Assembly: GCF_003254055.1 (NCBI RefSeq)
Contig: NZ_QKZT01000023.1
Span: 18,038-82,037 of the forward strand
Length of the DNA: 64,000 bases
From: Algoriphagus chordae
GTDB taxonomy: Bacteria; Bacteroidota; Bacteroidia; Cytophagales; Cyclobacteriaceae
Direction: 5' to 3'
Below, piece after piece: positions 16,019 through 25,428 of the stretch. Numbering within the stretch: position 1 is the stretch's first letter; each line of letters begins with the position of its first letter. Position numbers and translations under genes: made by a program. Below the pieces are notes generated by a model. The model saw only the letters and a list, made by a program, of their open reading frames with translations, had not been told where the DNA came from and made no database searches.

Positions 16019-17862
16019 TGGGCAAAAATGGTCTTGTACCAGTATGAGTTGAAAAATAACTGTCTGATAAAGGTATAGTTTTTCACAGGATTCATTTTGA
16101 AATCATTCACTACTTTTTTCACATCTAGGTATTTCAGCCAGCCCATTTCAAATAAGGGGCTTTCATGCATAGTTTCTAGGTGATCCCTCAGCTCAGGATT
16201 ATTGAGGAAATATTCGTTCCATGGTATAGCCAATCCAATTTTCTCATGGTTTTGGATATAATCAGGGAGCTTTTTCCCAATGGTATTCATAGATAGCCAT
16301 TTGGATTTGCCTCTGGTGGAAAAATTCTCATCTCCAAGGGTACTGATACCAGTAACTAACCTATAATCCAAAAATGGTTCTCGGCATTCTATGGATGCTC
16401 CCATAGAAGTCCGATCATTTTTATCGTTCAAAGAGCACAAATGTGTATGATGTTCTAAATACAATAATTGTCTGAGCTCATTTTTGGGATGAAACTTCTT
16501 GGCTTCCTCAAGCATTTTTACTCTATAGTCTGGCAGAAGGTTCAAGTGATCCAAACCCAATTTTTTATAATCTGCCAAAAACATCTCATTTGCATTGGTG
16601 AGAATCTGAAAGTCGGGATTATTTCCATCCAGATAGCGCTTCATTTTTCTGAGTCTATCATTCGTAATCCACTTTTCCGGTACGTACCGAATAAAATGAA
16701 GCATGTCATTCATTAAACCATGTCCAGCGACTTTGTGCCTGACATAGCCTGCCATCAATTCATCTGCCCCTTCACCTGTAAGCAAAACCGAAACTTTCTC
16801 TTTTGCCTTTTTGGATAAACCAAGTAGTAAACCATCTGTAAAATGCATCAGTGGCTCGTCATTTACCTGAATAGACTCATCAAGTAAGTCCACGAGGTTT
16901 TCACCCAAAAACTCATAACCATTATACTCAACTCCATAATCCGTAGAAAGACGCTGTGCCAAATGTGACTCATCTTTGGCGAATCCAGGAAACTTCAAGT
17001 TCCAAGAGCTTAACCCCTGATAGTTCATTTGGTGCTGAGCATACAAAACACTTGTACTGTCCAGTCCTCCACTAAGCATAGTTCCTACTGGGACATCAGA
17101 AATCATTCGAAGGGCTACCGAATCCAAAAACGTCTCTTCGTACCAGGCTAATGGATTCTTGATTTTAGGTAATGCAGCTGCCTCCTCACCCAGATGGTAC
17201 CATCTAACAGTTTTGTCTAGAACTACTCCATCTTTCCAGACTTGATAATGTCCTGGTAAAAACCGCTTTACTCCTTTAAAAATAGTATTCTCGCCGCTTA
17301 CATGACGATAAAAAAACAGTTCCGCCAAATGCTCTTCTTCAATTTCCTTTGCAATACCGTAGGCAAAAAGAGCTTTTGGTTCTGAGGCAAATGCCATCCC
17401 ACGCTCATCGACTGTGGTAAATAGTGGCTTCACTCCATACCTATCTTTAACGAGAGTAAGCGTCCTACTATCTTTTTCCCAGAAGGCAAAAGCAAAGAAA
17501 CCATTTAACCTTGGGAGGACTTTCATCCCGTATTCTATTAAGAGAAATAGCAAAACTTCAGTGTCGGATGTAGTCTCAAACTTATATCCTTTTGCCTTCA
17601 ACTCAGGATAGAATTCCTGGTAGTTAAATATCTCACCATTAAATACTAATGTGAAATTTCCACAGGGGGAAATGAAGGGCTGATTGGCTCCCTCACTCAG
17701 ATCCAAAATGGATAACCTTCTATGTCCTAAAGCTAGGTCTCCATCCAGAAACTGCCCCCCAGCATCAGGCCCACGATGAATGAGTGAGTCTGTCATTGCC
17801 TGAAGCACCTTTCCACCAGCAGGTTGATTGTTTTTATTCCAAAATCCTGTAATTCCGCACAT
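16015..17862 (-). CDS. asnB: Glutamine-dependent asparagine synthase-like amidotransferase (first copy)
   Basis: A 615-residue protein with the N-terminal Ntn glutaminase domain (MCGITGF, nucleophile Cys2; NGEIFNY at 75-81) and the ATP-pyrophosphatase synthase domain with SGGLDS at 264-269. In surface-polysaccharide loci such enzymes (compare WbpS) are thought to amidate uronic-acid sugars rather than make free asparagine. That fits here because two UDP-sugar dehydrogenases supply uronates. The true acceptor is not known. It is embedded in operon B, sharing one base with the GT4 gene upstream and four with wecA downstream. A second, divergent copy is at 31560. Confidence 0.9.
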   Translation of the reverse strand: MCGITGFWNKNNQPAGGKVLQAMTDSLIHRGPDAGGQFLDGDLALGHRRLSILDLSEGANQPFISPCGNFTLVFNGEIFNYQEFYPELKAKGYKFETTSDTEVLLFLLIEYGMKVLPRLNGFFAFAFWEKDSRTLTLVKDRYGVKPLFTTVDERGMAFASEPKALFAYGIAKEIEEEHLAELFFYRHVSGENTIFKGVKRFLPGHYQVWKDGVVLDKTVRWYHLGEEAAALPKIKNPLAWYEETFLDSVALRMISDVPVGTMLSGGLDSTSVLYAQHQMNYQGLSSWNLKFPGFAKDESHLAQRLSTDYGVEYNGYEFLGENLVDLLDESIQVNDEPLMHFTDGLLLGLSKKAKEKVSVLLTGEGADELMAGYVRHKVAGHGLMNDMLHFIRYVPEKWITNDRLRKMKRYLDGNNPDFQILTNANEMFLADYKKLGLDHLNLLPDYRVKMLEEAKKFHPKNELRQLLYLEHHTHLCSLNDKNDRTSMGASIECREPFLDYRLVTGISTLGDENFSTRGKSKWLSMNTIGKKLPDYIQNHEKIGLAIPWNEYFLNNPELRDHLETMHESPLFEMGWLKYLDVKKVVNDFKMNPVKNYTFIRQLFFNSYWYKTIFAQ

Positions 17863-18896
17863 TAACTACGCTGCTTTAGCAGTGATAAATAAGTTTGATA
17901 AAATGAGCTCATATTAGTTTTCAAATCACAATTTTGCTCTATAAATATTCTGTTGCTGATGATACCATCTGTGTATTGCTCAGAGTTGCCCAAATACTCA
18001 GCAATAGCTGTAGCTAAAGCATCTGTTTGTCCAACAGGAACTAGTAGGCCATTGTTTCCCTGATCGATAAAAGCCTTATTGGCTGGAAGTTCAGTTACAA
18101 TAGGAAAGCAACCACAGGCCATTGCCTCAAATAAGGAGGCTGACACTCCTTCTGTTTCTGGTACTGCTATGTAAATCTGCGCTTTAGCTAGATAGCTTGG
18201 AAGTTCTGAATTAGGTATTCTTCCAGTCCAAACAACTTGATCTTCCAGCCCCAATTCACGAGATTTTTGGGCAAGGTTTTCTTCCTCCTGCCCTGAGCCC
18301 ACCATAATACAGTCCAAAAGAATTCCTTTTTTCTTCAGAATATGTATGGCCTCCAAGATCTCTGCATGCCTATAAATAGGGAACAAACTACGAGTTACAA
18401 TAGCGGTGAATTTCCGCTCTGAGGAAGGTGGGAAGAATTTATATTTTTCCAAATCCAAACCCTTGGGCTTCACTAGTATTTTTACTGGAGAAGCTCCAGA
18501 TCCTAGCATCGCATAAGTCATCACATATCCCCAAGCATGAATAAGATCTGCTCTGGTATAGATAGCTCTTTGCAATTTGCGTTTATACCACCCTGCAAAC
18601 CCATTTTCAGGAAATGCATCTGTTATCCCTTGCTGTGCTACTATTCTGACTTTGGTCTTCACCAACAAACTAAGGAAACCATAGCTAGTGGCTCTTTCAG
18701 CCAAAGTGATATCATATTTCTCTGAATTGAATGCCAACTCGAAAAGGAAGCTAAGAGCTGCGAATATACGCGCCAACCTACCTCCAGTTTTGGCAATTTC
18801 CTTTGTTTGAATTCTAAGGCCCGATTCTCTCTCTATGCCTTGAATCCAAGTTTGAGCATCAGCTCTGTATGTCTCACCTAGAAAAAGTATCTTCAC
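17862..18896 (-). CDS. GT4 glycosyltransferase
   Basis: A 344-residue GT-B protein. The C-terminal GT4 domain has FTAIVTRSLFP, a VGSGQEEE segment and the E-x7-E site (PETEGVSASLFEAMACGCFP), which binds the donor diphosphate. It starts directly after the epimerase gene (5-base gap). It is expected to add one sugar of the repeat unit on the cytoplasmic side. Donor and linkage cannot be deduced. Confidence 0.85.
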   Translation of the reverse strand: MKILFLGETYRADAQTWIQGIERESGLRIQTKEIAKTGGRLARIFAALSFLFELAFNSEKYDITLAERATSYGFLSLLVKTKVRIVAQQGITDAFPENGFAGWYKRKLQRAIYTRADLIHAWGYVMTYAMLGSGASPVKILVKPKGLDLEKYKFFPPSSERKFTAIVTRSLFPIYRHAEILEAIHILKKKGILLDCIMVGSGQEEENLAQKSRELGLEDQVVWTGRIPNSELPSYLAKAQIYIAVPETEGVSASLFEAMACGCFPIVTELPANKAFIDQGNNGLLVPVGQTDALATAIAEYLGNSEQYTDGIISNRIFIEQNCDLKTNMSSFYQTYLSLLKQRS

Positions 18897-18900
18897 TGTC

Positions 18901-19779
18901 TCATGGAATAAAAGTACCTATGACTGAGCTCGGTTTCCAATCCAATGCTCTTCTCGCCTTTTGATCTGAAAAAGTCAGCTCATTACTCAGCTTATCAATA
19001 CGGTATGAATTCAGTGGGAATCCTGGAATGTAATCCCCCAGTTTCCCAATAATCTTCAGAAAGCTCAAAGGTAGCTTCTTGACTTTCTTTCCAAACTTAT
19101 CAGCGATATACTCATCCAACTCGGCCAGGCTAGGATGAGCCCCATCCGTCAAATTGAAAATACCAGACTTGTCTGTCCACATCGGAATTGCTTTGGCAAT
19201 ATCCGCAGCCAAAACCATGGACTTTCTAGCCTCTCCAGATCCTAAGCGAAAATAATAGCCTGCCTTTATTGCTTTGATCATTGCTCCCAAATTACCAGGT
19301 GCATCTTTACCAACTACCAAAGGTATTCTGATAATCAAATAATTAACAGCATTTGACTCAGCCCATTCTTTAACAGAATTCTCAGCGTTAATCTTACTCT
19401 GAGCGTAGGGTGTATCTCCTAGTAAGGGTGCTGTCTCTTCCAATTTCTTGCCAGTTTCTTTGCCATAAACAGCTACTGTACTTACAAAAATGATAGCCTT
19501 GGGATTGGCGGTTATACCTTTCAAAAGATTGACTGTTCCGGCTTCATTCACATCAAAGAACTCCTGCTTTTCTTCAGCAGTTTTTGGAATGACATGCGCT
19601 TTGCCTGCAGCATGAATAATCAGATCGACCTCAGGCAAGGAAGGGACTTCAGTAGAAAGATCAGCCCGAATTGCATTTGAACTCGATCTTCCTAGTGATA
19701 TAAGCTCGTGATCCTTCGCTAAGGAGGCTACTATAGCTTTTCCCAAAAAACCCGAGGCACCAGTTAAAAGGATTTTCAC
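18901..19779 (-). CDS. NAD-dependent sugar epimerase/reductase (WbpV-like)
   Basis: A 292-residue extended SDR with the NAD-binding GASGFLG (7-13) and the catalytic YAQSK (Tyr125, Lys129). It ends in a substrate domain with FPLNSYRIDKL. This small SDR type accompanies WecA/WbpL transferases in O-antigen loci and makes 6-deoxy-HexNAc sugars (4-keto reduction or 4-epimerisation). Which of these applies is not clear. A 4,6-dehydratase for a UDP-sugar (WbpM/FnlA type) is not in the window, so the 4-keto substrate would have to come from elsewhere. It shares an ATGA overlap with the GT gene upstream. Confidence 0.8.
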   Translation of the reverse strand: MKILLTGASGFLGKAIVASLAKDHELISLGRSSSNAIRADLSTEVPSLPEVDLIIHAAGKAHVIPKTAEEKQEFFDVNEAGTVNLLKGITANPKAIIFVSTVAVYGKETGKKLEETAPLLGDTPYAQSKINAENSVKEWAESNAVNYLIIRIPLVVGKDAPGNLGAMIKAIKAGYYFRLGSGEARKSMVLAADIAKAIPMWTDKSGIFNLTDGAHPSLAELDEYIADKFGKKVKKLPLSFLKIIGKLGDYIPGFPLNSYRIDKLSNELTFSDQKARRALDWKPSSVIGTFIP

Positions 19780-20972
19780 TGCGTAGCCTCCACTATTGCA
19801 TCTAACATTTTATTAGCCAAAAAGTCCTTATCAAACTGCTCTGAAGCTATTCGACTCGCCTTCTCACCCATCTCCGCTAGCAACTCAGGTTTTGAATCCA
19901 ATTCAATTAGCTTTTCAGCCAATTGCTTAGGATCGTTGGGATCTAGGGTAAATCCTATTTGATATTCAGCCAAGAAGTCTTTCATCCAGCCTTGCGTATT
20001 CTGTACTACAGGAATACCTGCAGCTAAGGATTCAAAGAATTTATTGGGTGAAGAAGTATCCAAAACTGGCGTTCCTTTCAGAGGAACTAGGGAAACCATG
20101 GCATTCTGAATAAGTCCTACTAGATCTTGCTTGGGCATCAAACCCCATATCAAAATGGTCTCCAGCGAATTCTCTTTGATTCCTTGTTCGATTAACTCTC
20201 GTTGCTGCCCTTCGCCCACTATCAGGATTTTAAGGTCATTCCTGCCTAGATTTTGTAGGATTTTGGCAGCTTCAAGTAGCCAAAGTGAATTATTTACTAC
20301 TCCTATATTTCCTGTATAGATTGCATACTTTTTCTTTTCAATAACACCTCGTCCCTCAAATGGCTTCTCAGTGGCAAAAAGTGGAATGTTCGCGGCATTG
20401 GTAACATCGATCACCTTCACATCGGGAAATCTTCTCTCAATATTCTGACGCATGCCGATAGATAATGCCACGACCAAAGAGGAAGCTTTATAACACCTAC
20501 TTTCCAATGCATAAGCAATTTTTTGTAAGATCTTATTTTGAAACAAGCCTAACTCTATGGCACCTTCTGGCCATAGATCTCGTGCTTCAAACACCATCTT
20601 TCTCCCCCTAATATATCTTGCCACCAATCCTGGGATTCCTACGGTAATAGGCCCAGAGGAGGCTATCACTACATCTGCTTTGGCTGTAAGTGCATACCAT
20701 ATGGAGCAAACTGCATAAGCTAGAAAAGTATATATCCGCTTTAGAAAGGGCTGCTTATTATCAATACGAACATTGATGACCGTCACATCCACCCCTTCGA
20801 AACGCTGATGTTCTATGAATTTGCTTGCAGTAAGATCCGATTTGGAATAAATGGAAGTGACCACTTGGACCTCATGCCCTTGCTTCACCCATTCCTGCGC
20901 AAACTCATGCACACGAGTGCCCCAAGAACCTTTGGGAGTGGCATAGTACTGATAAAAGTATAGAATTTTCAA
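19776..20972 (-). CDS. GT4 glycosyltransferase, WbuB-like
   Basis: A 398-residue GT-B protein starting MKILYFYQYYATPKGSWGTR, as in WbuB/WcaI-type transferases. It has the N-terminal GT4_4 domain and the C-terminal domain with YTGNIGVVNN and a donor region SSPNKFFESLAAGIPVV. WbuB proteins add the second sugar (often FucNAc) to the lipid-linked first HexNAc, which fits its place beside the epimerase and WecA. The match to the subfamily rests on the N-terminus and the gene context. Confidence 0.85.
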   Translation of the reverse strand: MKILYFYQYYATPKGSWGTRVHEFAQEWVKQGHEVQVVTSIYSKSDLTASKFIEHQRFEGVDVTVINVRIDNKQPFLKRIYTFLAYAVCSIWYALTAKADVVIASSGPITVGIPGLVARYIRGRKMVFEARDLWPEGAIELGLFQNKILQKIAYALESRCYKASSLVVALSIGMRQNIERRFPDVKVIDVTNAANIPLFATEKPFEGRGVIEKKKYAIYTGNIGVVNNSLWLLEAAKILQNLGRNDLKILIVGEGQQRELIEQGIKENSLETILIWGLMPKQDLVGLIQNAMVSLVPLKGTPVLDTSSPNKFFESLAAGIPVVQNTQGWMKDFLAEYQIGFTLDPNDPKQLAEKLIELDSKPELLAEMGEKASRIASEQFDKDFLANKMLDAIVEATQ

Positions 20973-20981
20973 AATGTAATA

Positions 20982-22658
20982 TTAGTCGATGTATCGAACT
21001 TCGCCGGGTGCGTTTACAGCCTGTAATTGACCATTTATAATATCAAAAGCTAATCCATTGAGTTTTCGATGAAAAGCATGAAGCTCCTTCACAGTAGGAT
21101 TCCATAGTCTACCTGCTTGAATTTCCTTGCCTAGCAATAGAAAACTATGCTCGGCTACAGGATTTAATGCTCCTGATTCATCCAAAAACAACCTTCTGGG
21201 ATGATTACTTCCAAGAAATCCAAAATAGGTGTGCGCGATCAATAGCCCGCATTCTTTCTTCATCTTATCTAAAGAAGGCTTGCTGAAAACTGACGCAAAA
21301 TCCTTCACTGAGACAGTTTGAAAAACAGAAATCTCTGTAAAAGGCTGATTCATTGCCTTAAAAAAGACAGGGGAAAATCGAGAAAAGTGAAATGGCTTAG
21401 CTCGTTCAAAGAGATTTTTTTTCCATATCTCTGAATCAAAAACCATAGGCACTATCTTAATACCAGCTGCTAGAATTTTCTTATGTCCATGTAGCTTTCT
21501 TTTTCGGAACAACCAATTAAAGTGTTTTATCCCTTTATCGAACCGCTCGCTTGTACCATAGGCAAGCCAAGTTTTAGTATCTCGACTTTTATTTATAGGA
21601 AGCTTGTTTTTAATATGCCAATCCGCCGCATCCTTTATTGATTTAATACTTGAATCAAATACAGATAGTTGATTATTTGACAATGCGTTACCTTCCATTA
21701 CGTCTAAGTAATTCCATATCAAATCAATCCCCTTTGCTTCCATATGCTGATACCAGTCAGCCTTCTTGTCATTAGTCTGTTTGGTATAATTGTAGGCTAA
21801 ATAGCCGTGATCGATGTAGGTAGAAATCTGCTTGAAATTCTCAGGCGTCTCAAAATTCTGGAACTCAGACCAACTTTCTTCCCTAAAAGATCTGCTCAGT
21901 GCATGGTATGTCAATTCATGCCCATCTTTTTCCCATCTCAAAAACTCATCATGCATGCCTGCTTGATCCATAGCTGCAAAGTCGCCTTGGTATGAATAGG
22001 TATGGAGAAAAAAGCCTTTTGTGGTCCTAATACCTGCTCTAGCAAAGAATTCTCGCTGAGCAACAAGGAGTTGAGGGGTATCAAAATCACAGTGATCCGT
22101 AAAGCAAACAGTGGGAACAAAGCCTATTGGACTTCTCGCTACTTCTGGTACCGGTCCTAAACCTTCAAATAGACATAATTCGTAAGTAACTCCCTTACTT
22201 ATTGTAGAAGTAGTAATCCACTCTCTTTTATCATCTTGATCATATAGAAAGGTGGGATTCAAATCTGGATGAATTAGATACCATAGCAACTTCCCCCTTT
22301 TAGCATCCCATTCCCAACATCCTGTGGTAGTCATAGCTGCCACAAATGTCTTATCAGCAAACTTGAGAATCTTAGGACTGTGGTAGTTTGCACTGAGGTA
22401 TGGAGTAGCAATAGGCTTCCACACGTAGTCAGTACCTCTCCAAAACTGCGGTACTTCATCAAAATCAATTTCTAGAAATAGGCTTTCTAAGCTGACTTCA
22501 GTCAAAAATTCAATTGAAAGCCTGATGATGGATTCATCCTTGCTTTGAGCAAATTTCAAAAAACCATCAAAACTCAGTCTTTTCCCTGCCTGCTCAGCCA
22601 GTAGTAAAATGTTTTTAATCAATCTTAACCGTGTTTTTATTAAGGTAAATAGGCCCAA
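20982..22658 (-). CDS. NodB-like polysaccharide deacetylase-fold protein with altered motif
   Basis: A 558-residue cytoplasmic protein. The central part looks like a CE4/NodB barrel: CFTDHCDFDTP (185-195) occupies the place of the TFDDG motif with the catalytic and metal Asp. GHELTYHALSR (246-256) matches GHEIGNHTxxH, keeping the first His (252) but with Arg in place of the second. Metal binding is thus incomplete by the usual rule, and deacetylation is uncertain. Residues 1-180 and 400-558 are not recognised. It overlaps the upstream acetyltransferase gene by 44 bases, which suggests the two act together on N- or O-acetyl groups. No signal peptide is present. Confidence 0.6.
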   Translation of the reverse strand: MGLFTLIKTRLRLIKNILLLAEQAGKRLSFDGFLKFAQSKDESIIRLSIEFLTEVSLESLFLEIDFDEVPQFWRGTDYVWKPIATPYLSANYHSPKILKFADKTFVAAMTTTGCWEWDAKRGKLLWYLIHPDLNPTFLYDQDDKREWITTSTISKGVTYELCLFEGLGPVPEVARSPIGFVPTVCFTDHCDFDTPQLLVAQREFFARAGIRTTKGFFLHTYSYQGDFAAMDQAGMHDEFLRWEKDGHELTYHALSRSFREESWSEFQNFETPENFKQISTYIDHGYLAYNYTKQTNDKKADWYQHMEAKGIDLIWNYLDVMEGNALSNNQLSVFDSSIKSIKDAADWHIKNKLPINKSRDTKTWLAYGTSERFDKGIKHFNWLFRKRKLHGHKKILAAGIKIVPMVFDSEIWKKNLFERAKPFHFSRFSPVFFKAMNQPFTEISVFQTVSVKDFASVFSKPSLDKMKKECGLLIAHTYFGFLGSNHPRRLFLDESGALNPVAEHSFLLLGKEIQAGRLWNPTVKELHAFHRKLNGLAFDIINGQLQAVNAPGEVRYID

Positions 22659-23082
22659 TTTTCAAGCATCGTAATCTTGCTAATGGTATTAATCCAGCTT
22701 TCTCCATTCCCTTGATACTAGGAGTATTGGTAGGAGCCACGAGCATATATACGTCGTGAGTTGACACAAATTTCTTAAGAATATGATGAAGGACATTGGG
22801 GTAAATCCCCTGACCTCGATAATTATCGTCCGTGAAACAATCCCCAATAGCTATATATGGCTGTTTGTAGCCAAAGTTCTTTAGCAAAAGACTAGAAGTA
22901 AAAAGCTTACTGCGATGTATCAGATTTCCTTTTTCCTTGATAATAAACTGCGAGTCTGCTTCTGAGAAATCAATCTGATAAGGAAAATCCTTATTCAAAG
23001 CATCTGACAAAGCTGAGTTTCTAGTACAGCTATACAAAAGTAGATCTACTGGGAATGGCTTAAGCTTATTTAGTAAACCCAT
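22615..23082 (-). CDS. GNAT N-acetyltransferase
   Basis: A 155-residue protein with the acetyl-CoA loop YRGQGIY (88-94), preceded by DCFTDDN and followed by the NTPSIKGMEKAG segment typical of GNAT strands 5-6. It is probably used to acetylate an amino sugar of the repeat unit. It lies between the CapK-like gene (4-base gap) and the NodB-like gene, whose start it overlaps by 44 bases. The substrate is unknown. Confidence 0.8.
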   Translation of the reverse strand: MGLLNKLKPFPVDLLLYSCTRNSALSDALNKDFPYQIDFSEADSQFIIKEKGNLIHRSKLFTSSLLLKNFGYKQPYIAIGDCFTDDNYRGQGIYPNVLHHILKKFVSTHDVYMLVAPTNTPSIKGMEKAGLIPLARLRCLKIGPIYLNKNTVKID

Positions 23083-23086
23083 TTTC

Positions 23087-24412
23087 TTAAGTTGTGGTCA
23101 ATAGGTTTTCGATCAATTGAAATTTGCCGGATTTAGCTTTGGGAAGCTCTGGGACTTTTTCAAATTCAAAATTCAAATTTTCTCCAAATACTTCTTCAAA
23201 GGCTAATTGGAGATCTTTTTCTCTTACGTCGAGTTGGTTCTTTGGAGACACATAAACTAGCTTAAGTTCATTCTCACCAAGTTGAATCAATTTGAACTGA
23301 TCAATTTCAGGATACTGCTTTAAGATTCTCACGACAGTCTGAACAGTAATATATTTCCCAGAAGGAGTCATAATAAACTCTGTCTGCCTTCCGATGACTT
23401 CTCCTAGCAGTGGTAACTGAAGCCCGCAAGTACAGGTATTATTAATGGCCTTTATAGCCAGGTCCCCTACTTCATAGCGAATCAAAGGGGTGGTGAAATT
23501 GTCAAGCCCAGTCAAAACTACTCTACCCATTTGTCCTGGCTGCACTTCATTACCATCATCGTCTAGAAGCTCCAACACCAAGTGCGGGCTCATAATATGA
23601 TAATTCCCCGCCTTGCATTGGCTAGCTATCAGAAAGCCCTCAGAAGCTCCATAGGTATCGTACACCTGGCAAGCAAATGCTTTCTCTATTGCCTCACGAA
23701 ACTGAGGAAGCAACTTTTCACCTATTGATACCACCGATTCAAAATGGACATCTTTGATATTGTTTTCTAAGGCAATTTTTGCAAAGAGATAAAGGCTAGA
23801 AGCATAGGCCACAAAATGTGATCTCGGCTCTTCTCTAAGCAACTCAAGTTCTGCCAATATCTGAGTCTTATCATGGCTCATTGCATCGATATAGCGGGTA
23901 TTGAGTAATTTGTCTTTAATAGCTTTCTCAGATGAGCGAGTCATATTGACGCCAGTTTGAAGCAAAGACTTCCCGAATTTATAACCTGCCCATTCCCACC
24001 AGAGTATTTGCAGAGCGCGATTGTTGGAGAGTTCATCCTTGGAAAAATAAACTTTAGAAGGAGGTCCTGTAGAACCCGAAGACATAATAGCTGTCAATGA
24101 TTCCTTATTCTTGTCAGTGACTATAAACTCCAAATTTTCCCGAAATGTCTTTTTCGCCAATACCGGAAAAGATTTCAGCCATGTCCTAGAATCAGCATTT
24201 TCTGGAATATTTAACAATTTGAAATAGGGAGACTTAGCTGCTGCATGTGAAAGGATTTTATGAAGCTTTTCGGACTGTAGTTGCTCTAAATGTGCGCCAT
24301 CCTGAGCTACTGTTTTTCTCCAGTAGCGAAGCTTCTCAATAAAAGTGGATTTGAGCAGCCTATCGCCAATGGGCAGTATGGCATGCTCTAGTATGAAAAA
24401 CGGTAATCTCAT
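23087..24412 (-). CDS. Adenylate-forming enzyme, PaaK/CapK-like
   Basis: A 441-residue member of the phenylacetate-CoA ligase-like superfamily. It has the phosphate loop SSGSTGPPSK (111-120), the YDTYGASEG segment (about 250-258) and the TGLDNFTTPLIRYEVGDLA region with the ATP ribose-binding Asp. A Cys-Thr-Cys-Gly motif (NNTCTCGLQLP) gives the zinc-like Cys set common in these proteins. CapK proteins in capsule loci probably activate an acid for attachment to a sugar. The acid here is unknown. It shares an ATGA overlap with the GT4 gene upstream. Confidence 0.8.
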   Translation of the reverse strand: MRLPFFILEHAILPIGDRLLKSTFIEKLRYWRKTVAQDGAHLEQLQSEKLHKILSHAAAKSPYFKLLNIPENADSRTWLKSFPVLAKKTFRENLEFIVTDKNKESLTAIMSSGSTGPPSKVYFSKDELSNNRALQILWWEWAGYKFGKSLLQTGVNMTRSSEKAIKDKLLNTRYIDAMSHDKTQILAELELLREEPRSHFVAYASSLYLFAKIALENNIKDVHFESVVSIGEKLLPQFREAIEKAFACQVYDTYGASEGFLIASQCKAGNYHIMSPHLVLELLDDDGNEVQPGQMGRVVLTGLDNFTTPLIRYEVGDLAIKAINNTCTCGLQLPLLGEVIGRQTEFIMTPSGKYITVQTVVRILKQYPEIDQFKLIQLGENELKLVYVSPKNQLDVREKDLQLAFEEVFGENLNFEFEKVPELPKAKSGKFQLIENLLTTT

Positions 24413-25428
24413 TGAAATTGTTTGAGGTGCTTTTGCCAGATTGGCTTAATAAATAACCAATCCCATTCTTTAGATTTTTCTCTAGCCTTGCAGGACAATT
24501 GGTGGGCGTATTCTGGAGAATCGACAATCTTAATAATCCCTTGACTGATCATTTCAGCATCATTTGGCTCCACCATGACACCTTCTATCTCATTTTCAAA
24601 TAGATATGGAATCCCTCCCACATTGGTAGTCACCACACACATACCCATGGCCATCGCTTCCATTACTGAAAGTGGCGTATTATCCACATTAGTGGTATTT
24701 AAGAAAATATCATAGTCCTGCGAAAGCTCAATCCATTCCTTCCTGGTTTTTTTGCCTACAAATTCAACATTCCCTTCTATTCTTAATTTCTTCGCTTTTG
24801 CTTTGCACACTCCCATCAAACCGTTTTTTTCTGGCCCAACCATACCAAGCTTGGCATCTGGGTACTTAGTGGCAAGTAAGGCTATTACATCGATTGCCAA
24901 TTCCGGATTATAAATCGCCGCAAAAGACCGCACCCATAGAATCCGTGGAGCAGCTGCTTTCCTCTCTTTAAAATTGAATTTGTTTAAATCTATCTGGTTC
25001 GGGATAAGCTTGACATTAGTATAACCACTCTGCTTAAACTTCTTCCTCATAAAACCAGAAGGTGCTACCAAAAAAGCCGCATTATTGAAAAAGGTATCAC
25101 ACTTCGCTTTGCTGCGAATAAGCCTTTTCGGAAGGTCTCCACCGTGCAAAATTGGAACATAAGGCAGCTTTAGGCTTCGACATATGAAACCACAATAGAA
25201 TGCTAAATAAAAGCCTCTGGTACTATAAGTATCAATTAATACTAAATTGACCGTGGATCTATTAGTATAAATAGCCTTAGCCATATCGGCGAATCTTAAT
25301 AAAGGTGACCTGTATTCTGACACCTGAATTACTTCCGCTATTTCTTTTAGTTTTTCTCCCAGTACCTCAATGGAGGTGGGGTTGTAGCCGTGGCTTTTTA
25401 GCTTGTTTCCTAGATACAGGATTCGCAC
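24409..25428 (-). CDS. GT4 glycosyltransferase (GTG start, overlaps wzy-like gene)
   Basis: A 339-residue GT-B protein beginning RILYLGNKLKSHGYNPTSIE, a complete GT4 N-terminus, so the GTG at 25426-25428 is the likely start even though it lies 62 bases inside the preceding gene. The C-terminal domain has WVRSFAAIYNPELAID, GMVGPEKNG and the donor site NTTNVDNTPLSVMEAMAMG. It is one of six GT4 proteins in this part of operon B. Confidence 0.85.
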   Translation of the reverse strand: MRILYLGNKLKSHGYNPTSIEVLGEKLKEIAEVIQVSEYRSPLLRFADMAKAIYTNRSTVNLVLIDTYSTRGFYLAFYCGFICRSLKLPYVPILHGGDLPKRLIRSKAKCDTFFNNAAFLVAPSGFMRKKFKQSGYTNVKLIPNQIDLNKFNFKERKAAAPRILWVRSFAAIYNPELAIDVIALLATKYPDAKLGMVGPEKNGLMGVCKAKAKKLRIEGNVEFVGKKTRKEWIELSQDYDIFLNTTNVDNTPLSVMEAMAMGMCVVTTNVGGIPYLFENEIEGVMVEPNDAEMISQGIIKIVDSPEYAHQLSCKAREKSKEWDWLFIKPIWQKHLKQFQ

